Position numbers and translations under genes: made by a program. Shown here piece by piece: positions 41,196 through 54,340 of a stretch of 64,000 nt of DNA (its first letter is position 1; each line of letters opens with the position of its first letter). The notes beneath the pieces are model-generated. The model saw nothing but the letters and a program-made list of their open reading frames with translations. It was not told where the DNA came from and searched no databases. Origin of the DNA: Apteryx mantelli (Eukaryota; Chordata; Aves; Apterygiformes; Apterygidae); contig NC_089978.1 of assembly GCF_036417845.1 (NCBI RefSeq), positions 123,968,183 to 124,032,182 of the forward strand. Direction: 5' to 3'.

Positions 41196-44100
41196 TGTCT
41201 TTATTCAAAATTAGTGTTTGACCCAGTACCCCTTTTCAGGAGGAATGTGCAACAACATCACTGCATGCTGTGTTCTTCCTTCTGTGCCTGTCTTCCCTCT
41301 TAAACAGCAGGTTTATGGAGAAACCACTGAAAAGGGAAAACAATGCAGTAAAGCTAATGGGGCAGCAGCTTTCTCCTTTACACATTTATGTGCTCTCAAT
41401 ATGGCATGGAAAAAAAAAAAGGAAAGGTGGTGGTGGGAGTAAGGCACTCTGCTGGGAGTAAGGAAGTCTGAGTTCACTTGCCACAGAACTTGCGGTCTTG
41501 CTGTGCAGGTGCTGGCCTACTTTGAAAAACATGCTGTGTGGATGAAATTGGCTGCTGTCCAAGGACAGCAAACATTGCTTGGGAGCAGACACTGTAGCTA
41601 CTACTGTTTAGATGGATTTTGAACATACTGCTTGTTTGTTTGTTCGGCTTTAGAATGTCTTTTCCTTTTAAAGCCCTGTGTCAGATATGAACTCTTCAGT
41701 GTTTGAGAAACATGATGAAAGTGGCTTACACAAGCCTTATTGTGGCATGGGGAGCTAGGGAGATGGCCTGTGCTATGGCCTTCCCTGTGAGATGTCACCA
41801 GTACTACTTGTTCTCTGGGGTGAGAAAAAGGGAATGAGGAAGAAGGGAGAATAATGCCACCTGGCCTAAAGGAAATTAATAGGAATGGAAAATCCCAAAT
41901 TTCTGTGGTTAACCTACTATAGTATAATAGTTGATTGCAGTTTTCTTTTAATATGGTTGTCTCATGATACAGAGTCTTTGTTCTAACTCTAGCCTGTGGG
42001 TTGTCACTTAAAATATTATGATTAAATTTTGTGGGATCCTGTTCCTCTGAGCCAAAGTATATCTCTGAAAAAGTTATCTCTGCATGGAAACCAAACACTC
42101 TGTAATGCTGGGATTTCCCACATAGCAGGAAGAGCTAGCCCTTGATTTCTCCATACATAGTAAAGCCTTTATGTGAGAGAGCAAATAGTGTATCACAGTT
42201 AAATTCTTCTTCAGAGTAACTGAGCTAACAATGTGTTTTATGGTTTTGCACTGTATTAAGTTATTAAAAACTAATTTTGCTAGTAAGCAGCTGTTGTTTT
42301 GGCTGGGTTGTGCTTTAGAATAATATATCTGTGTGTATTGTTTGTTTGTATTGATACTCAAGTGTTGCATTTCAGCTGCGTCTTATGGTACAGCCAGAAA
42401 GTTCTGTAGCCTTTGAAGGAAGTAAAGTATTGTAATTTAAAAATCCAGAGGCTTATGATAAGCCCTGGAAAAAAAAAATCCTGTGCTGCTCAGTTACAAT
42501 ATATTTTGTTTAATCTTAGAGTGGGGCAAAAAAAGGTCGGGAACCGCTGCTGCTTGCTTATGTGTCATATCAAGTGCTTTAATTGTTTCTCTTTTTATCT
42601 CCTGAGGATTGAGCTTAGAAAAACATCTTTGGTTTATTTTTATCACATAGCTAGCAATTGAATTTGGATCTAGGTTGCAAAAAAAGCCTTGAATTTTCCT
42701 ACTTGTACTGATTCACCTCATCCTGTGTATAACTCCCTTGCTGTGACTTTCGAAGGCAATAGGAATTCTCTGAGAGCTATTGTGTCCATTTTAGTATCAG
42801 TCTAACGGTTTGCTTCAGCACTGAGTTCTTCAGTATGTGGTATTGTATATATGGTATTGTGCTGTTGCCTTGCTTATGTTCTGCAAAGGCCGAGTAAACT
42901 CCTTTATATCTTTCATTGGCAAGAGCAGAAGTGATTTTATTTTTGGAGGGTTAAGAGGCTGGGTAATAGTACCCTCTCTGCAGGTGTGGCTGTTGTCACT
43001 CCTTGACCCGTTTAATGTCTTCGGCTGAAGAGCTATGTATTTTTAGGCATGGTGTGCTCAGCCCAATTTTGGGGCTGGTTGATGCATGCTACCCTCTGAG
43101 GTGACTGTTTTTGTCCCCAGAGATGTAACAGGCTACTTGACTCTTTGGAATACCAGGATAAATGTTGCACATACCTCCCTGTGCATGGGCAGAACATGGC
43201 TGCAGCCTGCAACTGCCCAGACAGATGCTGCTTTTGAGACTCTGCCCTTGTGTACATGCAAAAGACCTTTGCCAATAAATATCTAATGGATACCCCCTTT
43301 CTTAGACTCATTCATTTCTTTATGGTACTTATCTTTACAATATCTTCATACAGTACCTCTGTGATTTTACCCTCATGTTGCCAACAGATGATCAAGAGAC
43401 AGATTGAGGTAGAGTATCTGCTAATTTGGGGATCGTTATTTGAAATGCTGAAAGCCTCCATTTGTTGCATCTCTCACACATCTGTGTATGAATATATGTT
43501 TATATATGTATAAAAAAATCCCCTCTTCAAAGTATAGTTCTTGATGGATTTGTTACAGCACCAGCACTTCTGTGTACTTCCAGTCAGCATTTCCATGAAA
43601 ATCAGAAGGCTTTTGCAAGCCCAAGGGGTTTCAACCTAGTTATTTAGAAAATAAAACTAGTTATATAGTGGTTGTCTGTCTAAAGGTTAGTGTAAATGGC
43701 TTGCCTGCCATTGAACAGGTACTCTGTGATGAAGCTTTCTGGCATACTAAGGCAGCAAGCAATTACTTGAATCTTAAAATCATCTTTCTTTTCTCACTTC
43801 TGACTCATGCAGAAGGCAGCTTCTGCAACACAGTGAAAAGGGACATGCAGATAGCAGTGTCTCTTCACCACCTGACTTTGCCTTCCTCCCCACGCAGGCC
43901 TATCTTGTATGCAGAATGAAGCAGAGCCCCAGGGGAAAAATAGCATCTAATCACATCACTAGAAGCAGAGCGCTTACGCACACAGGTGCTGAAGTGAGGT
44001 TGCACAGCCTCCAATTTTAGTTCTGCTTCTGCAGCCTAGAGTACTTGCTTTTTTTTAACCCCCCCCCTTTTTTTTCCTTCCCCTCCAGCTTCCAAGCCTT

Positions 44101-44510
44101 GTTTATGATGAATCTAACTACTCAGAGCCTGATACTGTCATGTTTATTCATGAGTTGGTGAGAAGAGAGGGCAGAAGCTAGCCCTAAACTGCAGATAAAA
44201 TTTTACTAGCTTACCAAGTCTGCCCACAAGGAGGATTGCAAAAGACTGTTAGCAGAGGACGAAAAGCCTTTTGGCTGAGGCCAAGTGAGTGCCAATCCTG
44301 AGATACAGAAGTTCTCCAGGAGACCATATCACTGTTATATAGGAGGGTGATACTCCCAAAGTCTCTTCTATCTTTTCTTAATATCCTGTTGAGACAAAAA
44401 TGACCTTTTATGTCAATAAGTTTCAGGTTAGAGCAAAAGTGTTTAAAATGTCAGTATCCTGAGTTCCTATAAGAATTTTAATACCAGTTGTGATGTCTGC
44501 AACTTAAAAA

Positions 44511-44672
44511 ACAGCAAAAAAAAAAAAAAAAAGCTTTTGAATAGGCAGGATGCTTAAGTGATTTCATGATTTCCCCCCCCCCCCCCACAAGCTAAGAAAC
44601 ATGAGATGACTTGCGTTACAGAAACTGGAGTGTTTCCTCCACCCTTACCCCCCCCCCCCAAAAAAAAAAAAA
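44511..44672. repeat. Cluster of A- and C-homopolymers
   Basis: An A-run near 44516-44532, a C-run of about 15 at 44573-44587, then C and A runs at 44650-44672. This is low-complexity sequence with no gene. Confidence 0.85.
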
Positions 44673-44721
44673 AATTATTCAGTTTCTCAGAACTTGAGGT
44701 AGATATCTTAAAGAGATTAGT

Positions 44722-44743
44722 AGAGAGAGAGAGAGAGAGAGAG
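44722..44743. repeat. (GA)11 microsatellite
   Basis: Perfect AG/GA dinucleotide repeat of about 22 bp in the CIP2A-MYH15 intergenic region. Confidence 0.93.
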
Positions 44744-47700
44744 GTGTTAATCTTTGGTAAGTATTTTCCATTCTTTGTGGTGCTGAAGTGTGAAAAAATT
44801 TTAAATCAGGTAGCTAAGTCTGGCATTAGTCTCTGGCTGTTGTTCAGTGATAACATTTTCCTGGATTTCTCCCAGACTCATTAAGTATCAGCAGTCTCAG
44901 GCAAATTAAATAAAGACACGTGCTCGAAGGGAGGGGATCTCTTCTGGACTGAAATATTAAACAAATCACCATTCATACCCTGATATGAACTAGTAATTTT
45001 TTGTTAGATGGTTACAATGATGCCTCATAACTTAGTGGTAATGCCAGCTCAGAAATACTTTGGCAGAGGAATTGTCTCTGTCCTCTTGCCTCCCTCCCCA
45101 CAGCACTTAGTGCTGCACTGATGCTACACCCCAATGTCTTTAGCACTGGTCTGACTCTACTAATAAATGTGTTTTGTAGAGCCATAGCTCCTCTTTTCAC
45201 TCCTTTTGTGGGTAAAGGAATACAAACAAGTCGGTATGAGTCAATGGGCTACTGAGTGTCAGCTGAGCTAAGGTAACTCCTTATGCACTTGTCTTTAGCC
45301 CAAGGCAAAGTTAAGCTCAGCAATTTAGGTCAAGCCTTTTTTACTGCTGGCTAAAATCAGTCGCTTTCCACAGTTCATGCATGTGGCCAGCTCCACTCCC
45401 ACACAGTAATGTGCTGTGTAACTGTAGGAAATCACAACAGCTTTGAGCTTGTTCTGAGTCTCTACGTATTATTCCCGCATGCCAAGGTCTCTGCAATCTC
45501 TTTAGTGCTTTCTGGGGATAGAGGCAGGCTTTTCCCCTCTTCCAGGTGCAGGCCTGTAGTCCAATTTGCCACCTGAATCATTAATTTTAAATATAAGAAA
45601 CACCATTTACTACAGAAAGCTCAACAACCGAAGCAGTACTTTGTCACACGTTCTTTTGTGGTAATCTTTGCTGCTCGGTGCTGTTCTTCACAGTATGTGT
45701 GTACTTCCTTCTCTGCAGTGTTTTCATTTATGTCTCTATAGAGGGTTAGAGGATGTGTGTTTATTTTTACGCATTTAGAAAGGAATAAAGCCTAGGTCTG
45801 GGACTTGAGTTCAGAGCTCAGGTGTCAACACTTCCCGAATGCTGATGTATGCAAATGAAATTGGATTTTTTCATCTTGTGTTAAAGTCTTTGGGACGCTT
45901 CTATCTTTAAAACATTAAATACTAAATGTTCTCAGATGCAATATCTTTGAGGGAAACAGAGTGCTAGTGTAAATGCTGGCTATACACCCATTTTGCTGTG
46001 AAACTCTTAACTCATTGAAAAGTTATCTAACACCTTAAGGCTATTTATACTTTGATTAGGAATTTAGTTTGGAGATATTACTGTGCATTGATGTTGCATT
46101 TTTAATAACCCTGTTTAACAAAGAATACTGGCTGGTTTCTATAGATTCAAGTGGGTCGATAAATGGGTAACAGATGCATGTGACATGCTGGAAAACCACT
46201 TAGAGAACAATAGCCAAGGTCACTCCATGTCACTTCTGCAGAGCACTGCAGAACTGTGAAGCCAGCTTTCCCTCAGTTATTCTTCCAATCAGGAAAAACG
46301 TAAGCTTCTTTACAGATTCAGGCACAAATAGTTCAACTTCAGAAGAGAAGGATAACTCAGCGGCGGGAGCTGGTTACTATGGCTATATGCATTACTCACT
46401 CTAAATAGAGAAATCAAGCCAACAATCACTGTATACATTAGCTATATTTATATATGAAGGAAGCTTATTGCCAGCAGCTGTGCGAAGCTGTCATGCCGAA
46501 CATCCACCTTTGTTTGTGCCAATCAAGGACTTGGTGATTTTTCACACATTTAAAAGTAGAACGTGCTGAAAGCAGCAAAACTGACGCAAGTGGGATCAGG
46601 TCTTTTGCCTTCCTCAAGCCCTGTTTTGTTCTACACAAAAGTGACCTCAGCTTCTGTCCCTTTGTGCCCCCAGTGATGCCCTCACTGGGGCAGCCACAGC
46701 ATGTAATGATGTTGGCTCTTAAATACGGAGGTGCTGGGTGGCCAGCCAGGCAATTCCATATGGAACATGGAAAGACTGACTTCTGCCTGCCTTGGCTTTA
46801 GCGAGGCACTAATTTGAGAGTCCAGCTTCTAGCCAGCTACTGACATGTAGGAATGTCCCCAGAGACGCTTTCCTGTTGTCAAATATGGTTGGAATTGATC
46901 AGGATAAGAGTAATTGCTGGTGGGGAGAGATCCATAGCACAATCATTAGATTTGTAGCTGAAAAAAATAAGTCTTAAGTAAAATATTTTATCTTCCTTTT
47001 TTGGAGTTATCCAGTCCCATTGAAGCTAGTGTTTCTGTGGGGTATCTAGCTAATTATTTCCCTTATTTTGTTGCAGGATGACTGTCGATGGCCACCATAG
47101 TTGAGGGCATTGATTTCCCCTTTTATACAGCGCTGCGCAAACAGACAAGTGTTTGGCAGGTGCGGAGGGTTAAGCAAAGGCTGTTACCTCTGGCTAAAGT
47201 TCTTGTTCCTGTTTCCAGTGCCTTGATTTTTATGAGTGGCAGCAATGGACTTAGGTATTCTCAAGAGATTGTAACTTAGAGCCCAGACCTATGAAGCACT
47301 TTTATTACTTGCTATTGGTTGTAATTCCACTGTTAAGCTTGAGGGTTTTTTTCTCTTAAAGTAGGGGTTAAATCTTTAATCTGAATGGAGAATAGAGCAT
47401 ATTATCTGCAGTCTTAAGGACTTGCTGTTTGAAAATGGAATAGCATTTCTTCATGGAATCTGCAAATCTTTTAATTAGTCTGAGTTCAAATTAATTAAAA
47501 ACTTTTATTTAAAGAATTAAGCATTTTGTGTTTTTCACTGAGTTCTGAATGATCTTAATGGAATAAAACAGGCACTTGAAACTTTTCCATATAATTAAAA
47601 ATAATTGAAACCTTGTGCCTGCATATATATGAAGACATCAGCTAGTAATTAAGCTAAGTTATTAGCAACTACTGTATTTAATGTTATGATTATGTGTAGG

Positions 47701-48794
47701 GTACAGGCAGGCTAAAAATTCTTAAATAGGTCCACTGTGATATTAGAGATAATGCAACTTATTACCACACTTCCGCAGATGATTTGCCAGCAAGCACTTT
47801 ACTGGCTGAAATGCCACTCTTAAGGGGAGACAGCACACATACACTTTCACTAGTGGATTAACTGTGCCTCCTAGCTTTTAGTCTTTCAAGCTTGAATGGT
47901 TTAACGGTTGAGTAACTTGCGTAGTACTGCATGAATTGTCCTTCATACCGCTGAAACCTTGGCTGCTGGTGGAAACGAGGCAGAACCACAGAGAACGCCA
48001 AAAGTTTGGTGCTGGCAGGACTTGGAGAGTAGGTTCCCTGTACCCTTGCTTTGCACAAGATTTCCCTTTCAAGAAAGCCCAAAGCCAACTGCTGCAAGCT
48101 AAAAGCCGGAGCTGTGAGTAGACTTGAACTCTTGCTGCAGGTCTGCAAAGTTGTTGCAAGCCTACTTAGAGGACTGGCAATCAGCGGTTGTCTTGAGCTT
48201 GCACAGTGTACCAGTAACTCTGCCCTTAAACTAGTGCCCTGCTGTTTGGCGCTTGCTTCCCCAGAATGCCAGAAACCTCGGGCAGGGCCCAGCCCTGCTT
48301 CTCGTTCAGTGTCCCCGCAGCCACTCTGAAGTGGAAGCTTCCCAGAGAAAAAGAAGCCTGTTGAAATGAGTCAGTGCTGAAGATTACTAACTCAGGGACT
48401 TCAGAAAGGTGAAATTAGCTTTAAAAGAAGCTAGGAATGCAAATACTTAAATGCCTTAATCAGAATCTGTCCTCACTGTACGGCAGTGTTAAGACTGTTT
48501 GAGCACCTCAACTGTATGTTCCTTTCATTTATTCAGATTGCTTTTTGTCTAATCTCTTAACTTCCTGGATTGGTGATGCTTGGTTTTAGGATAATGGCAG
48601 CATCCTTGTCATATCTTTTCCTCCTGTAATTCTGTTCTTAAAGTGTATTTTTCTTTGAGATGAACATGTAAATACCAGGCTGGATTTAGTTAGACCGGCT
48701 GAAATACTATCTGTGCAGGAGAATGGGATATCCTGAGTGTACTTAAATTTTTAATACTAACAATCTGTTCCTATTATCAGTTTGTGCAAAACTT

Positions 48795-48799
<5 letters not shown>

Positions 48800-48840
<41 letters not shown>
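48800..48840. repeat. Poly-T run (41 T)
   Basis: Forty-one uninterrupted T, the longest homopolymer in the window. On the minus strand it would be a poly-A tail, but the adjoining sequence (48841 onward) is not a retrogene or SINE that I recognise, and no target duplication was evident. Confidence 0.95.
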
Positions 48841-48843
<3 letters not shown>

Positions 48844-51800
48844 CCCTAATCCTTTCTGGCTCAGAAGCTTTACAGACCTCAAATACCAAAAAAGAAGTTC
48901 TGATAGACATGACAAGTGCTTCATCTTGAGAATGATAAATTAAGATGTCAGTGTTTAATGTGTTTAATATGTTTTGTCAGGTTGTGAAAACATGTACTTC
49001 CACAGAGTCCAAAAAGCGAACGGTGTGCAGGGAGGTTATGGCCTAGCTCCCAGATTGTCTTGCCTTCATTGAGGGAAGGGAGAGAAAGGAGCTGATGCTG
49101 AGGAAAATTAAATGATGGGGTGACATTAAATGACTAAATGTCTGTCACTTGGCTCGTTCTTTGAATGCACGGAGTTATGAACGGCTTTCATGGCTGGCTG
49201 GCCGTCCTTACGCATGCACTCATATACACGTGCCCTCCTGTCTCAGCCTGTTGTCGCTGGGCCGGAAAGTGGAAGGCGGACACAAACCCTATTTAATGAA
49301 AGAGCACTGCACAAAGAAATCTTTCCTTTGCTAATGCCTTTTCGTTTCTGGTTGTGATAACAGTGTTGGAAGACTTTTGATGGAGATAGACAGCTGGATT
49401 AAGGCAGGCATCGCAGCTTCCCAAAGCCTGGTTATTGTGAAGGTCTTGGATGGCTTTTTTGTATGTTATGGCTTTACCAGTGGCTTAGTGTCAGAGGTCT
49501 GGAGCTCAACTCAGCAGAGCCCCGTGTGACATGTCACATGTTGTTACGGCTAAAAAAACAGACTGCAAGATAGGGAATAAGAAGAAAGAGTGGAAGATTT
49601 TGTTTAATTTGCCCTCTTGCAACCTCACTTTCATAACCTGTATAAAAGCGAGCACTTCTCTTATTTGTATTATCGTTTATAATGCCTGCTAAAACAAAAC
49701 TTGAAGCTGTCTTTTCTGGTTGCAAAAGTACTTATTTTCTGTCTTGTTTGAACACTGCATGCACAGTGCCCTAAGTCAGTAAGACCTGTTTGCATAGCAT
49801 GGGTATGGGACAGAATTGTGGCCCGTTGTTGGAACCTCTTTTAAGCAGTTTCTGTTTTATTATTTTTATGGAAGAGATCTGTCTTTCTGCCTTGTGATTC
49901 CTTCTCTTGTTGAAATGAATCATACCATGTGGTCTCATATTCCAAATTGTGTGTTGTCTCCCCCCCAAAACCTTAAGGAACACAAACATGGTGTGACATT
50001 AGTTTGTAGTTCACATTAAAGCTAACAGGAATTTCAAGTGATATCAACAAATGCAATAGAAACGCTAGTAGTTCCAGTGTAAGCTAGGAATATTTTTCTG
50101 ATTACAAGCTGCAAGCAGCTACAACTCAAGTTTGTGTGTCCAGTCAAGAATGACTCTAGTTTTTCTGAGATTTAACTTGAGATATAAAAGCTATTGTCAT
50201 TATCTTTGAATGTATTTTGCCTATTCTGTTTTGAACAATAGTGCCACTCAGTGCTATCGCTCCTTATACTTTCAGTGTCTAAAATCTCTCTCATATCTTG
50301 ATTTTTATCCTTGCTTCAGTCTAAATTGGTCTGGCAAAAATGACTTGCCTTCAGTTCTTATATGGGTATCTCACACAGAGAAAGCACTGGGAATTAAATG
50401 CCTCATTGTTTACATGGATTTAGCCTTTATCTTTGCCTCAGACAATCAGTTTCCCTTTCCTAGAAAGGTATCAATAACTTCTATATCACAGTGATTTTTC
50501 TGAGGATAGATACATTGCAGGATCTTGAGGCACAGATGCTTGTCAGCAGTGGATGAATGAAAGTATCCAGACCAAGCCAGAAATGCAATGGAAATCATCT
50601 GCACTTAAGCTCAGCACTTCCTTATCTGAGGTTCTAGTTCATATTTGGGTGAGCATGGGAGGTGAGAGTGATTTTTTTTCTGCTTTGGAAAATCCCTGTT
50701 TCTCAAATGCAGTATGATGAGAAGGACGAGAGTTTCTACCAGGACCAATATATCCTCACAGGCAAGAAGCAGAAAACTCCAGCTTAAAAAATAAATTTTC
50801 CTTTTTTTTGTTTTTAATAGCATGTTTTTGTACCTCAAAATAGCCCATATTTTTGTCACAGTTCTGTGTCAAATTTTGCAGCTAAACCTTCTGCTGCACA
50901 TTTTGCTTCTCTGAAAAATGTCAGTCATAATTAAAAGAAATGTATATACCTCTTTCTATAGCTATATAAATAAAAATGTTACTTTGTTGCCTTGCGGGAG
51001 TTGGTGTTAGGATCCCATTCTCTCCTCTGGCAGTGGCAAGGCACAGGAGCCTGACCCGCAGAACAGGATTTGGAGAGGTGAGATGAACAACCACAGGCTT
51101 CCACAGGGCAGTACAGCAACAAGCAAATCAAGACTATTCTGAAGTGCTCTTTTGGTGAACAGGTTGAGCTGTTGGTGAGACATTTCTGTGGGAAATGCTT
51201 CTTAGATCAAAACCTGAGGCTTTCCTTTGAACGAATTTTGATGAAAATTCAACACGTTATTTGACAGAACCACCAACCTACTTGAGTTGTTTGGTATTTT
51301 TATGCCTCTGAGCTATCAGTATTTAAAGTGAAGCTTCAGAGACACCCACTGAGGTAGGGCTTGTTTCCCATTCTTGCTCAGTGTCTACAGCAATCTGCCT
51401 ATACATCATCATACCAGATACATTATTTCTTTTCTTCTTTCCCTTTTCTTTTTGAGACCATTGTGTGAGACTGAAGTGCTTAAAACTATCTATATGGCAG
51501 GTTACTTTGGCTCTGTGCAATAAGTCTTAAGTGTATAATCTGATTTTTGTTTTTTTCATCTGCTTAATTTTGTCCTATAAAGACACAATATGTATTTCAA
51601 TTACAAAAAGAGACATTTGAAATCAATTCTGTTACAGAAGGATAAGCTGCTAGTGGGGAGCCTGTTTGACTCTAAAGGGAATTATGCATCTAACCTGACC
51701 AGAAATCTCAGGTGCCTCTCTCCAAAGGACTCTGTCCGCCTGGGGTTGTGCAGACTCATGTTCTTCTGGACTGCCCAGCGTGGCCCCTACTCACCGTGGC

Positions 51801-52304
51801 CTCTCCTGTAACTACTGACAGCTTGGTGCATTGTTCTCTGCTTTGTACCCAAACTGCAAAGAAGCAGCAGGCGTTCATAGCAGCTTGGCATGCTGGAGCT
51901 CAACATTTCCTCCTTTCTGACCTTATCCTGTCATATCTTTTTGGAAACTAATTTGATTTTGGACGTGATGTGCTCATTCAGGAAAATATAAATGCCATAT
52001 GCAGAAGGCTGAGCTTAAGGTTCTGCTTAGGAGCATTGCCTTGCAATTTGGACATTTTGCTGGTGGTGGCATTTCAGCTCTAGTTTAAGACTGTATGTTT
52101 TCATGATGTTGAACCTGAGCGGTAGGGAGGCTTTTTGGAGCCTGGCAATGTGAAAGGGAGGAGTGTTGCGGAGGTGGAATCAGCTACGGCTGAGCTGCTG
52201 CACAGCACAAATTCCCAGGATCAGCTATGCAAGTCTCTAAGGGAAAAGCTCATTCTAACTAATATTAAGCTATAAGTGTGGGACTTCGTAGTTGGGAGAG
52301 ATTT

Positions 52305-52410
52305 GCATATATATGTATATGAGTGTGTATTTATGTATATATATGCTTACACACGTGTGCACACATACGCAGATATAAATATATATATTTACATATATAC
52401 ACACACACAT
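52305..52410. repeat. Compound TA/TG/CA microsatellite
   Basis: Interrupted alternating purine-pyrimidine repeat (atatatgtatat, gtgtgcacacat, acacacacac). It can form Z-DNA or cruciforms and has no coding role. Confidence 0.9.
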
Positions 52411-53045
52411 CAGCCAGTTGCTCCAGAACGTTAGCACTGGGGAGAAGGAGGTCATGTTCGTATTTGGAGGCGCTGATGCTTGTTGTCGGTGAAGTTTAAG
52501 GATATTAGAATATGTGAAAAGCACAGACGTGTGCTTTTTCAAGCTCATGGCAGAAAGCAATCTTTCTGGAAATAGAGTTTAAAAAACTGGGCTTGTTTTT
52601 TCAAGAAACACTGCTGCCTGAGCTTCCTGGCTGAGGTGATCAGCTTGGCAAAGCTGTACTTGGAAAGACACAGTATCTTGTCTTTACTTACAGAATGTAA
52701 ATACTGAAAAATCATAGTTTCCTTCCTGCAATGGCTTCTTGATATTTAGTATCAATGTCAGTCACACAGAGGTTTTTTTTGTTGGCACTTGTAATGATGA
52801 TAAAGTATCCCCACAAGGCAATTATTTCACAGATTAAGTTGTCACTGAATTTTTTTTTAGCACAGTTGGCAATAGGCATTAGCTAAACACAGCTACAAGA
52901 CAAACAGTCCTTGACAAAAAGTCAAGTTAAGACTTGGTTAAAAAAGGGGAGGGGGGGGGGAATTGAAAAATTGCTCATGTCTGAAAAAGCATAAATGACT
53001 TCTCTCTCCCCTTGCCTGCTCTAAAAAGCAACCTCCACAGAAGTT

Positions 53046-53067
53046 AAAAAAAAAAAAAAAAAAAAAA
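53046..53067. repeat. Poly-A run (22 A)
   Basis: Twenty-two consecutive A in the intergenic region, with no recognisable retroelement body next to it. Confidence 0.92.
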
Positions 53068-53939
53068 GATTAGCAAGGACTGTACCTAACTCTGCTCATG
53101 CCTGAAAGAAAGGCTTTAAATACTTGAAGCTGAAATACAAAAAGACTTAAAACAACAAAAGCAAGTTGTCATGAAGAACTTGTCACCAAGAGCTGGAATA
53201 TGTTGTGGAGAGCTGGAATATGCTGTGTTTGAAGGCCTAGAAGTGTTTTAGGGCAGTGCTGTGTATCAAAATAGGAAATGTGGTTTGCAAACTGCTTGAG
53301 CAGAGAGCATATCATAGTTATGGGCTGAAGTAGGGGTAATGGAGTCCCCTGTCTTCTGAGCTAGGTTGTGTAATACAAACCCCAGGGAGAAAATCATGGA
53401 TTTTTGTTTTCTGTATTGATTGAGGCTAAAGCACTGCTGACTATTAACCTCAGAAGGGCATAATAAAATTGGTGAAGGGGCTACAGTAATTTTAATGAAG
53501 TGCTGCACAAATAAATGCTTAGTTAATGAATACTGAAAAGAATAACTTGAACTACTTACATGAACTATTATGGCCTTTACCCCCCCTACCTTTCTCTAGT
53601 CATTACAGGTAATGTAGAACAGTTTAAGGGGAGAGGAGAAAAAAAGGTCTCACTAAGGGCAATTAAAATGGCAGGATGTGAAAGCTGTTACTAAAAGGGT
53701 GCCCACCAAATCCAAAAACATATCATTGCCTATTCTCTGACCTGACAGGCAAGTTAGGACACTCAGAATTATTGGAGACTGACAAATTTTCTTTGGCGGA
53801 ATAGGGCAGCATCAGCTGTTGGAGAGAGAAGAGTAAGAATGAGCCTGATGAAAGACCTTCCTTCCCTTCCTCAGTGTGCCTCCAGAACTAGAGAGTTGAG
53901 ACCCCTCATTTAATTAGGCTCACTTCTTACTGTTTTTGC

Positions 53940-54340
53940 CTTTCTGTTTTTCCTAGGGCTGCGAGTCAGTCTGCGATGGATTTATCAGCACCAGTAATCT
54001 GCTCTCAAAGAGCTGTCAGTCTCGCTGCCAGAAGCTGAGCTCGCCCATTAAAACCCTGACCTATTAAAGCGTTCTTAAGATACCGTTAATGATCAAATGT
54101 CAGCGGGGGAGAGGGACTAATGATGGCTCTGAAATGTTTATTCTCCTGGCCTGGGTTAGGAAGGGAGTGTGTTGGTGCAGCGTGGCGCTCGGTGTCTGGC
54201 GCAGGATGACAGACGGAGGCCTGCCGAAAGCGCCGCGGCGGCATGAAGGCTTCTGTGCCCTATGAAGCTAATAGGTTAGGCTGCTCTCCTCCGTGGCTGC
54301 GCATGTTGATTCTCTGCAGTCACTAGTGATTTTAAGCTGT
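53940..54340. promoter_or_regulatory. Possible conserved regulatory element upstream of MYH15
   Basis: A patch of mixed composition, unlike its AT-rich surroundings, 4 kb upstream of the MYH15 TATA box. It has clustered TAAT-type motifs (cccattaaaa, gttaatgatc, actaatgatgg), a TTATCA GATA-type motif near 53982 and a CpG-rich end (gcgccgcggcggcatg near 54230). It has the look of a conserved non-coding element, but this cannot be shown from one sequence. Confidence 0.3.

Noticed and set aside
41601-42098. 165-codon minus-strand frame in the intergenic region
   Set aside because: No domain, no splice context and low-complexity end; treated as chance.
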